A stretch of DNA of 64,000 nucleotides. Origin: Aselliscus stoliczkanus (lineage: Eukaryota; Chordata; Mammalia; Chiroptera; Hipposideridae). Location: assembly GCA_033961575.1 (NCBI GenBank), contig CM066728.1:110688852-110752851 (forward strand). Direction: 5' to 3'. The stretch's first letter is position 1. The number at the start of each line of letters is the position of its first letter. The position numbers and the translations under genes are program-made. Positions 46,546 to 57,915 of this stretch are shown piece by piece. The notes below the pieces were generated by a model. The model had not been told where the DNA came from, did no database searches, and saw only the letters and a list, made by a program, of their open reading frames with translations.

Positions 46546-47410
46546 TTTTTTTATTACATTTATTAGGGTGGCATTGATTAATACAACTATGTAGGTGAAG
46601 CATACAATTCTATAATGCATCACCTGTATATTGCATTGTACATTCACCACTCAAAGTCAAATCTTCCATCACCATGTGATTTACCTCGTTCACCCTCTTT
46701 ACCTTCCCTCTCACTTTACCCTCTGGTAATCACTCTGTTGCTATCTGTGTCTATGAGTTTTTGTGTATGTGGTTGTTGCTTTCAGTTTTATATCCCACAT
46801 ACGTGTGAAATCATTTGGTTCTTGACTTTCCATCTGATTTATTTTGCTTAGGATAATATGCTCAAGATCCATTTATGTTGTTGCAAATGGCAGTATTTCA
46901 TCTTTGCTTATGGCCGAGGAGCATCTATTGTATATATGAACCACGTCTTCTTTATCCAATCCTCTATCAAAGGACACTTTGGTTGTTTTCATGTCTTGGC
47001 CCCCATGAATAGTGTTGCAATGAATATAAGGAGATTATATATGTATTATATATCTTTACAGGGAAATGTTTTCAGATTTTTGGGGTAGATACACAGAAGA
47101 GGGATTGCTGGGTCATATGATAATTTTATTCTTGATTTTTTAAGGAACCTCCATGCTGTTTTCCGCAGCGGCTATACCAGTTTCCATCCCCACCCACAGT
47201 GCACGAGGGTTCCGTTTGCCCCACAGCCTCTCCAACCCTTGTTATTACTTGTGTTGTTGATGACAGCCATTCGAACTTGTGTGAGGTGATATCTTATGGT
47301 GGTTTTTATTTGCATTTCTCTGATGATTAGTGACGTTGAGCATTTTTTCATGTATCTGTTGGTCATTTGTTTGTCTTCTTGCATTTTTAATATGACTTTT
47401 TAAAAATTTG
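46546..47410 (-). mobile_element. 5'-truncated LINE-1 3' end, antisense
   Basis: On the minus strand ORF2 C-terminal sequence is recognisable at 47384-47172. It shows a '[18 protein letters not shown]' block and '[16 protein letters not shown]', the L1 C-terminal cysteine-rich region. This is followed by more broken ORF2 and a 3' UTR (about 46800-46550) of the 'gcatacaattctataatgcatcacctgtatattgcattgtac' type, in plus-strand reading. A T-rich run at the left is the antisense A-tail. Frameshifts and stops make it inactive. Confidence 0.88.
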
Positions 47411-50400
47411 TGTAGAAGGCAAAGGCCTCTCTTTGTTTCATTTTCTGTAACTGAAAACCAAACACTCTGTGAAAAGCTACATCCAAAGAGGGCATTTCTT
47501 TTTTATTCAGCATAGATTTCAGTGCCTGTTTTCTTAAAACTATGAAAAACATTGTTTAAAGCAAAAGAACGTTACTGTTAGAGGCAAAGTCGAGTGTTTG
47601 GTTCAACGGTCCTCCTACCTCCTTGGCCTGTGAAAGTCAAGGTCCCTGGAAACAGGGCCTGGGACACCCGTGCGTGAGTAGTAGGGGCCGTGTGTACACG
47701 CAGTGATTCCCATGGAAAGTTCTCCTCACTCACTGTTGGCCTCCAACTAGTCAACGACCTTTAACACGTGGTGTGTGTGTCGGGGGCAGACTTTTCACCT
47801 GCTTTGGCTCCAGGACCCGACCTAAAAGCTATCAGGAACATACTTCTGTGGTCAAAACTGTAATTGAGGACATTTTTATGATTGTTTACAATAACCTGGT
47901 TTTTAAAATTTATTATCTTTGTAATGTGTTGGGACATTATAGAGAATTCTTCAAAAATTGTTTATTAATAAAGTTTGATTGATGAGCTAAATATTAGGAT
48001 TTATATGGTGGGATTTTGATAAGATTGTTAGACTTTAAATAGTGATTTCCTTGGTTATTCAAATGTTAACAGGCAATAAATAATAATAAGGAAGAAGATG
48101 GGGAAAGAGAAGCAGGGAGACAAGGAAGAAAAATGAGTAGCATAAAGTATGAGAAATTCCAAGGTCTTTTGGGACTCAGAATCTGAATGGTTAGATTGTT
48201 TTTTGTTCTCAGCTATGCCAACATGGAAAAGATAATCAATGTAGTATAGCTTCAGTTGCATCATCTTTAAGAGTGGAGGGAGTAACTTTCCTACCATCCT
48301 CACAACTTATTAGTCTGCATCTCAGTGCTTGGAAAAGCTTAAAAGATTATTTAGATACAGACATTTGGTGTTGTGTTTAGTCTCAACATAATGAAGATGA
48401 TAAACATAATGAACATAATAAACAATGGCTACAACCAAACAAACCAACAAAACACAGCAGAGCAACGGGAAGTGTGTGAGAAAATAAACAAGGCTATAAC
48501 ATGGGTTTTGCCCTATTGTTTATTTTGAAAATACAAATGCAAGCAGTACGAAAAGGTTTCCAAGGCAGGTTTCCCCAGAAGCTGATAGTGGACAGTCCAG
48601 TTACAGCAGCTGATATCTCCTAGTACATGCAAAGAGGAGTACATGCTATGGGACAGTAGACGTGTGCGGTGTTTTAACGGTAAAGAAACTGCAAGCCCGA
48701 GTCCTCAGCACTGCTCCTAATACAAACACGCAGACATGAGACAGGGGTTCTGTGGGATGTGGAATTGTATGTCTGTGACTTCCTGTAGACACATCATTTC
48801 TTGCTTTTGCTGACGTTTCCAATTGCCTCCTTCTATAAAAATTTGTCTTTTTTCAAGATGTAGACATTTAAAAAAATGTGATACCAAGAGCATCTCCATG
48901 TTTTTACGTTTTTACAGTTTGCAAAGAACAGTTCTGTGTGTGTTGTGGGGGATGGGGGGCAAGCACCTCATCTCTACGTGTGTAAATACTCAGGCAAGCC
49001 TCCTTCTCAAATGCTTCTTCACATGTCTGTGTTGCCGTTGGGTTTCTGGAGATAAGTGCAATGGGGTTCTCCTTACTTTCATGGCAATTCATGTGAGTAT
49101 TTCCAAATTGCAGTAACCTAACATATGCCTATACACATTGAAATATAGACACTAAGAGTTAAAATTGATATTCATTCATCAAGACACAGCATGTTTGGAG
49201 AGCATCCCAAAATGAGTATGTTAATTATTTTTTTTTAAACTCTTAGGTTTATTTCCTTTGTATCTACAATCTTAACTCGAAAATGCTTTATTACCTCAAA
49301 CTCTTCTCTCCTCTTTCTCATCCCTCCATCCTTCCTTCCCTCTCTCCCCCCAAATCTTTTTCCAGCCCCTCTGGTAGAAAAAATGTGAGGTACCCTCACT
49401 GAAAGGAATCCACTTTCACATTCTGTTTAGAGGTTGATTAATTTGCATTACTGGGACTTCAAAGATAGGATTACCGTATTGCAGTCTTACAGTTCTAAAC
49501 CTCTGCTAGAGATAACAGTGCCAGCTTCTGTTGATGGTCTATTCAATGGGGTGTGTTTATAACTTCAGCAGAAGCTGTGTTTTCATTTAAAAATGGCTGA
49601 AATCTAATTTATTTGGAAGAATTAAGATACATTTTCTCCTTAGAACTGTCAGGCCACCCATGGAATGAAATGGAGCTTGACAGCACTTTCTGGGGTACCA
49701 CGAGGAGGCACAAAAACTGCTCTCGAAGTCGACTGAGCTGGCATCCATTTTCAGGGCGTTTCAGAAGTATATCAGTTTGTTTCTAGTTAGATAGTACATG
49801 GATTTCAGCTTTCTCCTTTGAACGGTCTTCAGAGCTACAGTGCTGCTTTATTATGAATAATATGCATATGAGAAAAATAAGCCTCACCTCCGAAAAAGGA
49901 CTTTAGAGCCCTTATTTTTGGAGAGGGGTGGCGAAATCAGTCTGGGAAGGACTTTTCGATTCCCAAAAGGTTGGCCATTATACAAAGCACAGGAAAAGTC
50001 TGAGAATGAATAACTAAAGAGTGGTTTCTGTCACTGGCAATTCCCTTTTATCTCCTGGTTAGAAAAATAAATAAAATCCTTACCTGGGGTAATGTGGAAA
50101 AAACTTAAAATGTGGAATAATCAGGAGTTTCCAAAGATTTCCCTGAAGGATGAAAAGACAGATGCAGCAAGGTGTAGTGGAGACATACTTATGTGTCACT
50201 GAAGAGGAGGGATTTGGGGGTTGTTTTTGTTTGCTTTGCTTTGTTTTATTTGTTTGTTTCCAACTTCAAGGAGATAACTGACATAACAGACAATAGGGTA
50301 GCTGCTTTCCTTACTGCACACATCATATTATGCGTTTTTATTTCACTCATAAGACTGAAATTGCACGACTGTGGTCAAAACGACAGCGAGAAAAGTAGAA

Positions 50401-50540
50401 AGCGAGAAAGCACAGCAGAGGCGTGCGGGGATAACCTACACAGCCACTATGAGGCTAGAAACGTATGCGGGAGACAGGCTTTGCCAGCAAGGTCCCTTAC
50501 CTTCCCAGCTTTGGTTTTGCTTCACACCTTGAGTAACAGT
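47411..50540. other. Unique sequence, no gene seen
   Basis: About 3.1 kb with no convincing exon or young repeat. A pyrimidine-rich patch (49300-49370) is present. The frame starting at 50193 is T-rich and runs into the L1 tail, so it is not a gene. Confidence 0.45.
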
Positions 50541-50544
50541 TTGC

Positions 50545-51385
50545 CCTTTCTTTTATTTACTTTTGTTCATTTATTTTATTTTTTATTTTATTTTTTATTA
50601 GTTTCAAGTGTACAAAACAACAAAATGATTGACAACCCTCACAAAGTGATAACCCCACCAGTCTGCCTATTACCCATCTGATGCCGTATATAGCTGTTAT
50701 GGTACCACTGGTTATAATCCGCGTGCTGTACATTACATCCTGTAAATGAATAATAAATAAATATATATTTGGCATTCAGTATTATTCTACTTCAGCTTCA
50801 GGGGTACAGTGCAGTGGTCAGACATCTACACCGTCCAGGAACCGGTCTCCCTGGTAAGTTCAGTACCATCTGGCACCCTACGTAATCTTTACAACATTAA
50901 AGATTCTATTCCCCAAACTGTCTTTCATATCCTTGTGGCGACACTGTGACTACCAATTTGTACTCTCTAATCCCCTCCCCTTTTCCCCATCCCCACTGTC
51001 CTCCCATCTAGCAACCCTCAGTTTGTTCTCTATATCTCTGAGCCTGTTTCTGTTTTGTTTGCTTGTTTATTTTGTTCTTTAGATTCCACATATAAGTGAG
51101 ATGATATGGTATTTGTTTTTCTCTGTCTGACTTATTTCACTTAGCATAATGTTCTCTAGGCCTATCCATGTTGTTGCAAATGGTACGATTTCATTCTCTG
51201 GGCCCAGTGATACTCCATTGTGTAAATGTACCACAGTTTTTTAATCCAGTCATCTACCGATGGGCCTTTTGGTTGCTTCCACGTCTTCACTATTGTGATT
51301 GGCGTTGCATTAAACATAGGGGTGCATGCATTTCTTCAAATTAGTGTTTTGGGTTTCTTTGGCTAAATCCCTTTTCAAATTCAGT
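50545..51385 (-). mobile_element. 5'-truncated LINE-1 3' end, antisense
   Basis: A T-rich antisense A-tail (50550-50600) is followed by 3'-UTR sequence ('gtttcaagtgtacaaaacaacaaaatgattgac'). Then comes an ORF2 C-terminus whose antisense landmarks are clear. They are 'ttagattccacatataagtgagatgatatgg' (51080-51110), 'ccatgttgttgcaaatggtacgatttcatt' (51167-51196) and 'ccagtcatctaccgatgggcc' (51247-51267). ORF2 is cut off near 51385. It is the same L1 lineage as the sense copy at 29265 by its C-terminal sequence. Confidence 0.88.
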
Positions 51386-51389
51386 GTTC

Positions 51390-53140
51390 CACCAGAGTAG
51401 AGGTCAGTCACATACTGTTACTCAACATAGTAGCCCCAGCTCTTAGCCCAGCCTATGACGGCACCCAACGCCCATGTTGGCAGACCTCCATACATGCACA
51501 TGAACGATTGTTTTGATGCAGACATTAAAAGTGGAGGATGTTATGGAATTTATTTTAAGTAATTATGTGAATCCTTCCTTGGTGCCTTGAGTAAACTCTA
51601 CAGGTTGTATCCAGGTAAGTGCATGTTTCTTGCAGATTTCCTGAGTGTGCTGGTGTTCATAGCCACATGTACAGAGTGCAATGCTGGTATTTCAGCCCTC
51701 CCAATGGGGAGTCTTCCACATTCTTTTTCATTTAAAGTAAAGACATTAAATGAGATCATCCTTTAAAAGAAACTGATTGCTTCCAGGTCTGTTTGAGACG
51801 GTTAGTTGTCCTTTTACCCCTTCTGCAGCTCATCCAAGTTGCATGTGAAGTGGTCCAGCTGGGTTCCGCAAGGTCGTGGGAGATTGCATCAGCATTCTAT
51901 GGTTTCTATGACTATTTAGAGGGAGAGTGAAACAAAAGATGTTATTATTGACCTGACTATCCAGGGCATGATAGGAACAAATTGAAATATTGGCATCGAT
52001 AAACCAGCACTACTTTAAATGAATATCCTTGGTAAACTCTTCAGACTCCTTTGATTTATAAAAATCAATATCCTCAACATTAAGCAAACCTACACCTGTG
52101 ACGAGGTGCATGGACAACCTTGCTTTGTAATAGTTGAATGCTGCATGCTATATTCATTGGGATATTTGGGGGAATCAATATACTCTGAATGGAACAAAGG
52201 TACTGCAAGGAAATAACATCCCAGCAAATCATGGCAAAGATTAAGAAATCATGCATTCATTCATTCATTTATTCATTTATTCTGTTTATTTCTTTATTTA
52301 TGTTGATAGTATAAAGTCAGTGGGAGAATTGTGAGGGATTGACATGAGAATTCATTTCAGGAGTTTGTCACCATATATCCATTTTCTTTTTGGAACTCGG
52401 TGAATCCCCAGCAATCAGTTGTTTTTTAAAAAGAGTAGTATAGCTGTAGTTGTATATATAGACATATCTATAATGTTACTTGAATGCATGTATATTTAAA
52501 GTTTTAAATAAAATGTGACAGTTGCATAAGTTAAGCTAGGTGCACAGCTTCGAGTTTCTGACTCAGGGTGTCATGGACTGAATCTGAGCCTTGAGGGCAC
52601 ACCCCCCAGTTGTATGGCAGTGGACACTGCTGCTGCTCCGGCTTAGACCGCGAATGCTAGGTCTCAGCCGTCTGTTCTCTGCTGAATCTGTAATTGTCAT
52701 TTCCATGTTTTCTTCACATTTTATTAACCTCAAGTTGCCCAATAGGTTCAGATAGGACCCCAGAGAACATTCAGTGGCGCCGCACGGCCCCTGAAGCTCA
52801 CCGTGAGCTACAATCTTCCTCCTGCAGCTGGCGCCCCGCCGTCTTTCTTCCGGCGGGTAGTGACATCACAGTGCCCCAGCGCCATCCTGCCATCTGCGCC
52901 CCTACCCTTGCTTCAACTTCACGCTTCCTCCCTATCACTGAGAAGGCCGATGTTACCTCATAAGCACTGAGCACTTATCTATGGTTTGTTTGCTTTTTAA
53001 TTTTCCTGTCCTCTTTGTTTTGCCTTAATGTGGATCCTCTTCACCATTTGCCTGGTCAATGAGAATGACCTTTTAACTGATTTCCCTGCTTTTTGTCTCT
53101 GCTGCCTCCTCCAACTGGAGTAAAAAAACCCTCATCCCTC
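51390..53140. other. Unique sequence, no gene seen
   Basis: No supportable exon. It contains a short ATTC/ATTT run at 52254-52284. The 89-codon frame at 52694 has no recognisable domain, and nothing flanks it like exon borders. Confidence 0.45.
52254..52284. repeat. (ATTC)n/(ATTT)n microsatellite
   Basis: About 31 bp of ATTC units grading into ATTT. Confidence 0.9.
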
Positions 53141-53145
53141 ACTCC

Positions 53146-53162
53146 ATCAGCAGGGGGCGATA
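53146..53162 (+). promoter_or_regulatory. Candidate CTCF-type motif
   Basis: The sequence CAGCAGGGGGCGATA and the bases before it fit most of the vertebrate CTCF core (CCASYAGRKGGCRS), including the invariant AGGGGGCG. It is a motif match only; occupancy depends on cell type and cannot be read from sequence. Confidence 0.4.
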
Positions 53163-53199
53163 ATGGAAACCAAACTTGGATGAGGTCGCACACGTGTTT

Positions 53200-53440
53200 G
53201 CATTCTGCCAGCTTCTCCCACTATTGATAGGATCAAGTCCAAATCCCTAAGGTGTTATAAATCCTGCCTGTCACCCTGACTCACATGCATCTCTCCCCCA
53301 TGGCCCATCCCTCCTCACCTGGGGCCTCAGGTGTGGCTTTGCTCACTCCTCAGCTGCAGGGACACCTTTGCAATGCACCTGTAGTGACTCCTTCAGAGAG
53401 CAGCTGACTGTCAGTATCTCTGTCGCACCGTAAGGCCTCG
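53200..53440 (+). mobile_element. LINE-2 fragment
   Basis: The 'ggatcaagtccaaatccctaaggtgttataaatcctgcc' block (53230-53268) is the common L2 segment 'ggataaagtccaaactccttagcatggcc'. Decayed 'cctttgcaatgcacct' and 'ttcagagagcag' blocks follow in the expected order. Old and non-coding. Confidence 0.7.
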
Positions 53441-54590
53441 ATGACTGTCATTTTAAGAGCTTAGTGTTATTTCACTGAAGTTGATTAGATGAAAATGGAA
53501 AACACAGCTCCAATCCTTAGTAAATGATCAATCATGAAGTGGCATTGCCAGCATTAAGAATCCTCGCCTTCTGAATGGTCTTACTGGTTTCTGAGAGTGT
53601 GGTTCGGGGAAGACATAGGATTAGCTTGAAAATGAAGCTGTGGGTGAATGAGATCTGGAAGGAGGATATTTAAATACACTTTTATATTCCCTACACGTTT
53701 CCACTTTATCTTTAGTCAGAAAGAAACCAGAGCTAGAGTTAAAAGGTCAAAACCTAAAGACAAACTCCTCTGACTTGACAACATATGAATTATTCACACT
53801 GTGTATGGACAAAATGAGATGTCCAGGAATATGGTTTTCATAACAGCGATAAAGATAAAAGGGAACAAAACGGTGATAAATAAAGTGTTCTATAGTAACC
53901 AATAGATGCACTTTTAAAAATAAAATTACTATTGAACTCAATTAACTTAACACGGGGCTATTTTTATTTTCCAGTGCGCAAACCACCCACCCAGCACCAC
54001 TCCCCCAACTCGTCACAACACACACATACTTTGCGTCACCCTGTAACCCAGACAGTGACCAGTGTGTGCCCAGGGCCCATCAGGAGACACTGCCTTAGGC
54101 ATCCTGTGCCCTCAGGCTCCTCTTGGGTGGGAGCGTTTCTCAGACTTCCCTTGTTGGGGGTGACAGTTTTGAGGGTGCTGGTCTGGAGTTTTGTGGAATG
54201 CCCCTCAGTTGGGATTTGTCCCCTGTTTTGCTCATAATTAGAGTAGGGTCATGTATTTTAAGGAGAAAAAGCACTGAGGTCAAGAGCCATTCTTCTCCGA
54301 GCAAATCTAAGGTGCATGCTATCAACAGGACTTGTCGCTATGTCACTATTAGTGTTAATCTTGATATTCTGGCTAAGGGGATGTTTGTCAGATTTCCTCA
54401 CTGTAAAATTACTTGTTTTCTCCTCTCTGCACTGTGCTCGTTGAGAGGAGGGCTATGCAGAGCCCACCACTAAGAAATGGGAAGTTAGGGCCCACCTTCT
54501 TGGGGGCAGAGTAGTCATGTAAATTATTTGGAGATTCATGTAGTCTCCCACACATATATATGTATTCAGTCGTTACGTATATAGGTAGCG
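53441..54590. other. Unique sequence, no gene seen
   Basis: No exon or repeat is recognised with confidence. Overlapping frames between 53932 and 54473 are unconnected to any recognisable domain. Confidence 0.45.
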
Positions 54591-54593
54591 ATG

Positions 54594-54974
54594 TGTTATG
54601 GACTGAATGCCCCTGTGTCCCAAAAGTCAGATGTTGAAATTTTACCCTCCAGCATGATGGCATCAGGAGGCGAGGCCTGTGGAGGTGAGTGACATTAGAT
54701 GAAGTCGTGAGGGTGAAGCCTCTCAAATGGAATCAGCGCCCTTGTGAGAGCCAGGAGTGCTGGCTTCTCCTCTCTGCTCTCTGCCGCGTGAGGACACAAT
54801 GAGAAGGCGGCCATCTGCAGCCTGGAAGGAACCTCGCGGGTCCCAGCCCTGCCGGCGGCTCCCTGCCCTTGGGCTTCCAGCCTCCGGAACCGTGAGGAAG
54901 TAAATGTCTATTGTTCCGTCGCCCCAGTGGATAGTGTTCTGTCATAGCGCGTGAGCTAAGACCCAACTAAGACT
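54594..54974 (+). mobile_element. MLT1A-like ERVL-MaLR LTR, sense
   Basis: A nearly complete LTR. It opens TGTTATGGACTGAATG, then has 'cagatgttgaaattttaccctccagcatgatggcatcaggaggcgaggcc' and 'cgcgtgaggacacaatgagaaggcggcc' (54784-54811). It continues with 'cttccagcctccggaaccgtgaggaagtaaatg' and ends near 'actaagac'. The order of blocks matches the MLT1/MST class. It is LTR only, an ancient endogenous retrovirus-like remnant with no coding region. The open frames in it are incidental. Confidence 0.82.
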
Positions 54975-55364
54975 AAATAGGCCTTGAGTGTAAGGATTTA
55001 TGTTAATCTGGACAGGAGTTGGGCTATTTTAAATGCTGGCTGTGGTCATGGGTGAAAGATGCTTCAGTGTCCGCTAGCATCTTGTTATCGCCTTTCTTAA
55101 ATTTAGTCTTTTCTTATTACCCCTCCTTAGAGAGAGTCTGCATTTGGCAGGTTTTTTTTTCTGTTTTTGTTATTGTTATCATTAGCTGTTGTTTTTCCTT
55201 TTTGTTTTTCTCATATGAGGTGCTCTATTATTAGCCTGAATCCCTGTTGGTGTAATGAAAATGCACAGGGGAGGGGCTGGGTTCTGTAATCTTATGTTAA
55301 ATCTGTCTTTTCATTGGCCTGTATCTCTGGGTACATTTATATGGGTTTCTCTGTTGGCACTGCT

Positions 55365-55365
<1 letters not shown>

Positions 55366-55423
<58 letters not shown>

Positions 55424-55589
55424 GTTTCTTTCTTTCTCTCTCTCTTTCCTTCCTTCCCTCCTCCTCCTCCTCCTCCTCCTCCTCCTCCTCCTCCTCCTCC
55501 TCCTCCTCCTCCTCCTCCTCCTCCTTCTTCTTCTTCTTCTTCTTCTTCTTCTTCTTCTTCTTCTTCTTCTTCTTCTTCTTCTTCTTCTT
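55366..55589. repeat. Compound pyrimidine microsatellite: (CTTT)n-(CCT)23-(CTT)22
   Basis: Three arrays in a row: (CTTT) about 14 units (55366-55423), a mixed CT-rich linker, (CCT) 23 units (55457-55525) and (CTT) 22 units (55524-55589). CT-rich sequence then continues to about 55645. The plus strand is almost purely pyrimidine for some 280 bp. Predicted poly-Ser, poly-Leu, poly-Phe and poly-Arg frames on either strand are artefacts of the repeat. Confidence 0.97.
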
Positions 55590-56139
55590 TCTCTGTCTCC
55601 CTCTCTCTCTATCTCTCTCTCTTTCCTCCCATTTCTTACTCTGTTTCCTGGTTGCAATATCCCCAGTTCATTTCGTTGAACTCTGACTTCTGTTGACTGT
55701 GTGTGTCCCCCTTTGGTGAGAAAGGAATACTAGAAAATGGACTGTTGGGAACTCACTTCCCCTAAGGACATTAAGCCCTGTCCTGGGAAAGTCTTTCTCC
55801 CTGGAGTGTGGGCCTTTGTCATGGAGAATGATCTATATTTCAAAATGATTACTCCCACTTCCACCAACACTGTCAGGGCCACAGGGTCCTTTCTGGATTT
55901 TCACCATGAGAACCTGTTTGAATGCAATGTGTTAAAACCCATGACAATGTGGAAATTCCCCTTAAATTCCCCAAGAGTCCCCACCTTGGTAGTCTATGCT
56001 CAGCCTCAGCAGTTCCTCAGCACTATCATTTAATTGTTCCCACCAGCTGAGGACTAACAGGTGTGTCACTCCTGGTGAGCTGGCCCCACCTGGGATGGTG
56101 CAGATTTGCTGATCGCTCCAGGCTGCATGGTGCTGATAG

Positions 56140-57915
56140 TCCTGTAGCCTCAGTCCCTTTCGGCGCTCATTTTGTTCAAGTCTTTCTTTTTGTAAACTCT
56201 GAGCTGCAACTGGAATTTTCTCCTTTATTTTTGGAGGAGAGTTTTGTGGGTATATTGATTTTTGTGGATATGGAATATATTCTTTCCTTTTCTTTTAGTA
56301 CTTTGACTACATCATTCCACTGCCCTCTGGCCTCCTTTGCTTCTGATGAGCAGTAAGCTGTTAAGTGCCTCATTGTTCTCTTGTTCATTCCTTGTTTCCT
56401 TATGCTGATTTCAAGATATTCTGTTTGCCTTCAGTGTTCAATTGCCTCTGGGGCATCCAAGTGGACATCTCTACTTGGAGTCTGCTGAGCTTCTTTTCCC
56501 ACTGGTTTTGCTCCATGCGCTCTTTCTGCCCCTCTCTCCCTTGCCTCTCCTTCTGGGTTTCCATTATGTATGTCTTGATGCAATTGATGGTGCCACTCAG
56601 ATCTCTAAGGCTTCATTTTTCTTCCCGCTTTTCCATTTTGTTATTTAGATGAAATAATTTCTACTGATATATCATGAATGTAACTGATGTTTTCTTCTGA
56701 CATCTCAAATTTATTGTAATTTGAATTCATATATATAGATATCATTATTTCCTAATATTTATTGTTTTATTAATATTTTCTATTTAATGAGTCATTGTTA
56801 TAAACGTTATTTAATTCCTTAACCATTGCTGCTTTAATGAAAAAAAACATAATTATAATGTATTTTAAAGTCTTTTCGCAATTCTAACATCTGAACCCCC
56901 TCATAGGAACTTTGTATTGATGTAATTATTTCCTGTTTCTTTGCGTGTCTCATATATATGTTTTCTTTTTTGAAAAGTGGCTACTTTAGCTGATATTGTC
57001 CTAATTCTTGATTCTTGTCTTACCCTGGGTTCCACCCTTATCCCCCCTGGAAAATCATTGTTGTTGCTGATTTTTATATTTGATTAATAACTTACCTGGA
57101 CATAGTCTGTGAAATCTATCTCTCCACCAGTGTGCAGGGTTTCTGTTTGTTTAATTCTTGTTTTTATTTTTAATTTCACTTTTAATTAAGTTTGGGGGTC
57201 TTTTTATGTCTGCATAGTTTAGCATTTAGCCAATGATTTATGAGAGAATTTGTCCAAACATCTTGGGCCCACAAGGCTTACACAATTTACTGATGGATCT
57301 GAGTGTGCCCTGGAGAACACATTGAAATCAGGCTTCGCAAAGTCTGTGAATTTTGACTTTCCCCTTGGACCCTCCCAGACCATCACAGTTTTGTTGGAAT
57401 AAAGCTTGCATGCATGAATTCTCTCTATGGCTGTCTCATTCCCAGTATCTCCCTACTAAAGTTCTGGCTAATTTGCGGGTCTGTTCCCTGCCCCAGTGAG
57501 AATCACAACCTCAGGCTGTCTACAACGTTGGTCTCTGCATTTACTGACCCCTGAGCTGGTTACTATTTCCAATGCCTGACATGGACGAGAGTTTTCTATG
57601 TTCTATTTCACTTCCCTCAGCCACAAGGCTGTTGAGCTCACAACTTGCATAGCTCTCAAAAAACCCAATGTTAATGGGTTGTGAGTGGGATAGAAATATG
57701 CCTAGACGAAAACACCAAAACACCACAGAGTTCCACTGTTCTTACCCAATGCTAGATAGTTTTTCTTGAATAAATGTTTGTCAATTTTTGTGTACCTTCG
57801 TTCAATGTCTACAGACCTAAAATTATGGTTTTTGACTTTTTTTCCAATATTATCATTGACTTTTAGGCAAGGATTGTGCTGTGCTTCTCACTCTACCATC
57901 TTGGAAGATCTGACA
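56140..57915 (-). mobile_element. Old LINE-1 5' region, antisense
   Basis: The plus strand reads like antisense L1 5' UTR: 'ttttagtactttgactacatcattccactgccctctggcctcctttgcttctgatgagcagtaagctg' (56295-56360) and the 'cttctgggtttccattatgtatgtcttgatg' block near 56551. It ends at CCATCTTGG (57896-57904), whose complement opens many L1 5' UTRs. Sequence from about 55000 to 56140 may belong to the same element but is less clear. Non-coding. Confidence 0.62.

Noticed and set aside
50193..50681. 162-codon frame with hydrophobic stretch
   Set aside because: The hydrophobic look comes from T-rich DNA and the L1 antisense A-tail, and it has no recognisable domain.
52694..52963. 89-codon frame in GC-richer DNA
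   Set aside because: No domain, no exon-like flanks and no support from other features.
55255..55686. Long frames encoding poly-Ser, poly-Leu, poly-Phe or poly-Arg
   Set aside because: Pure microsatellite translation on both strands.
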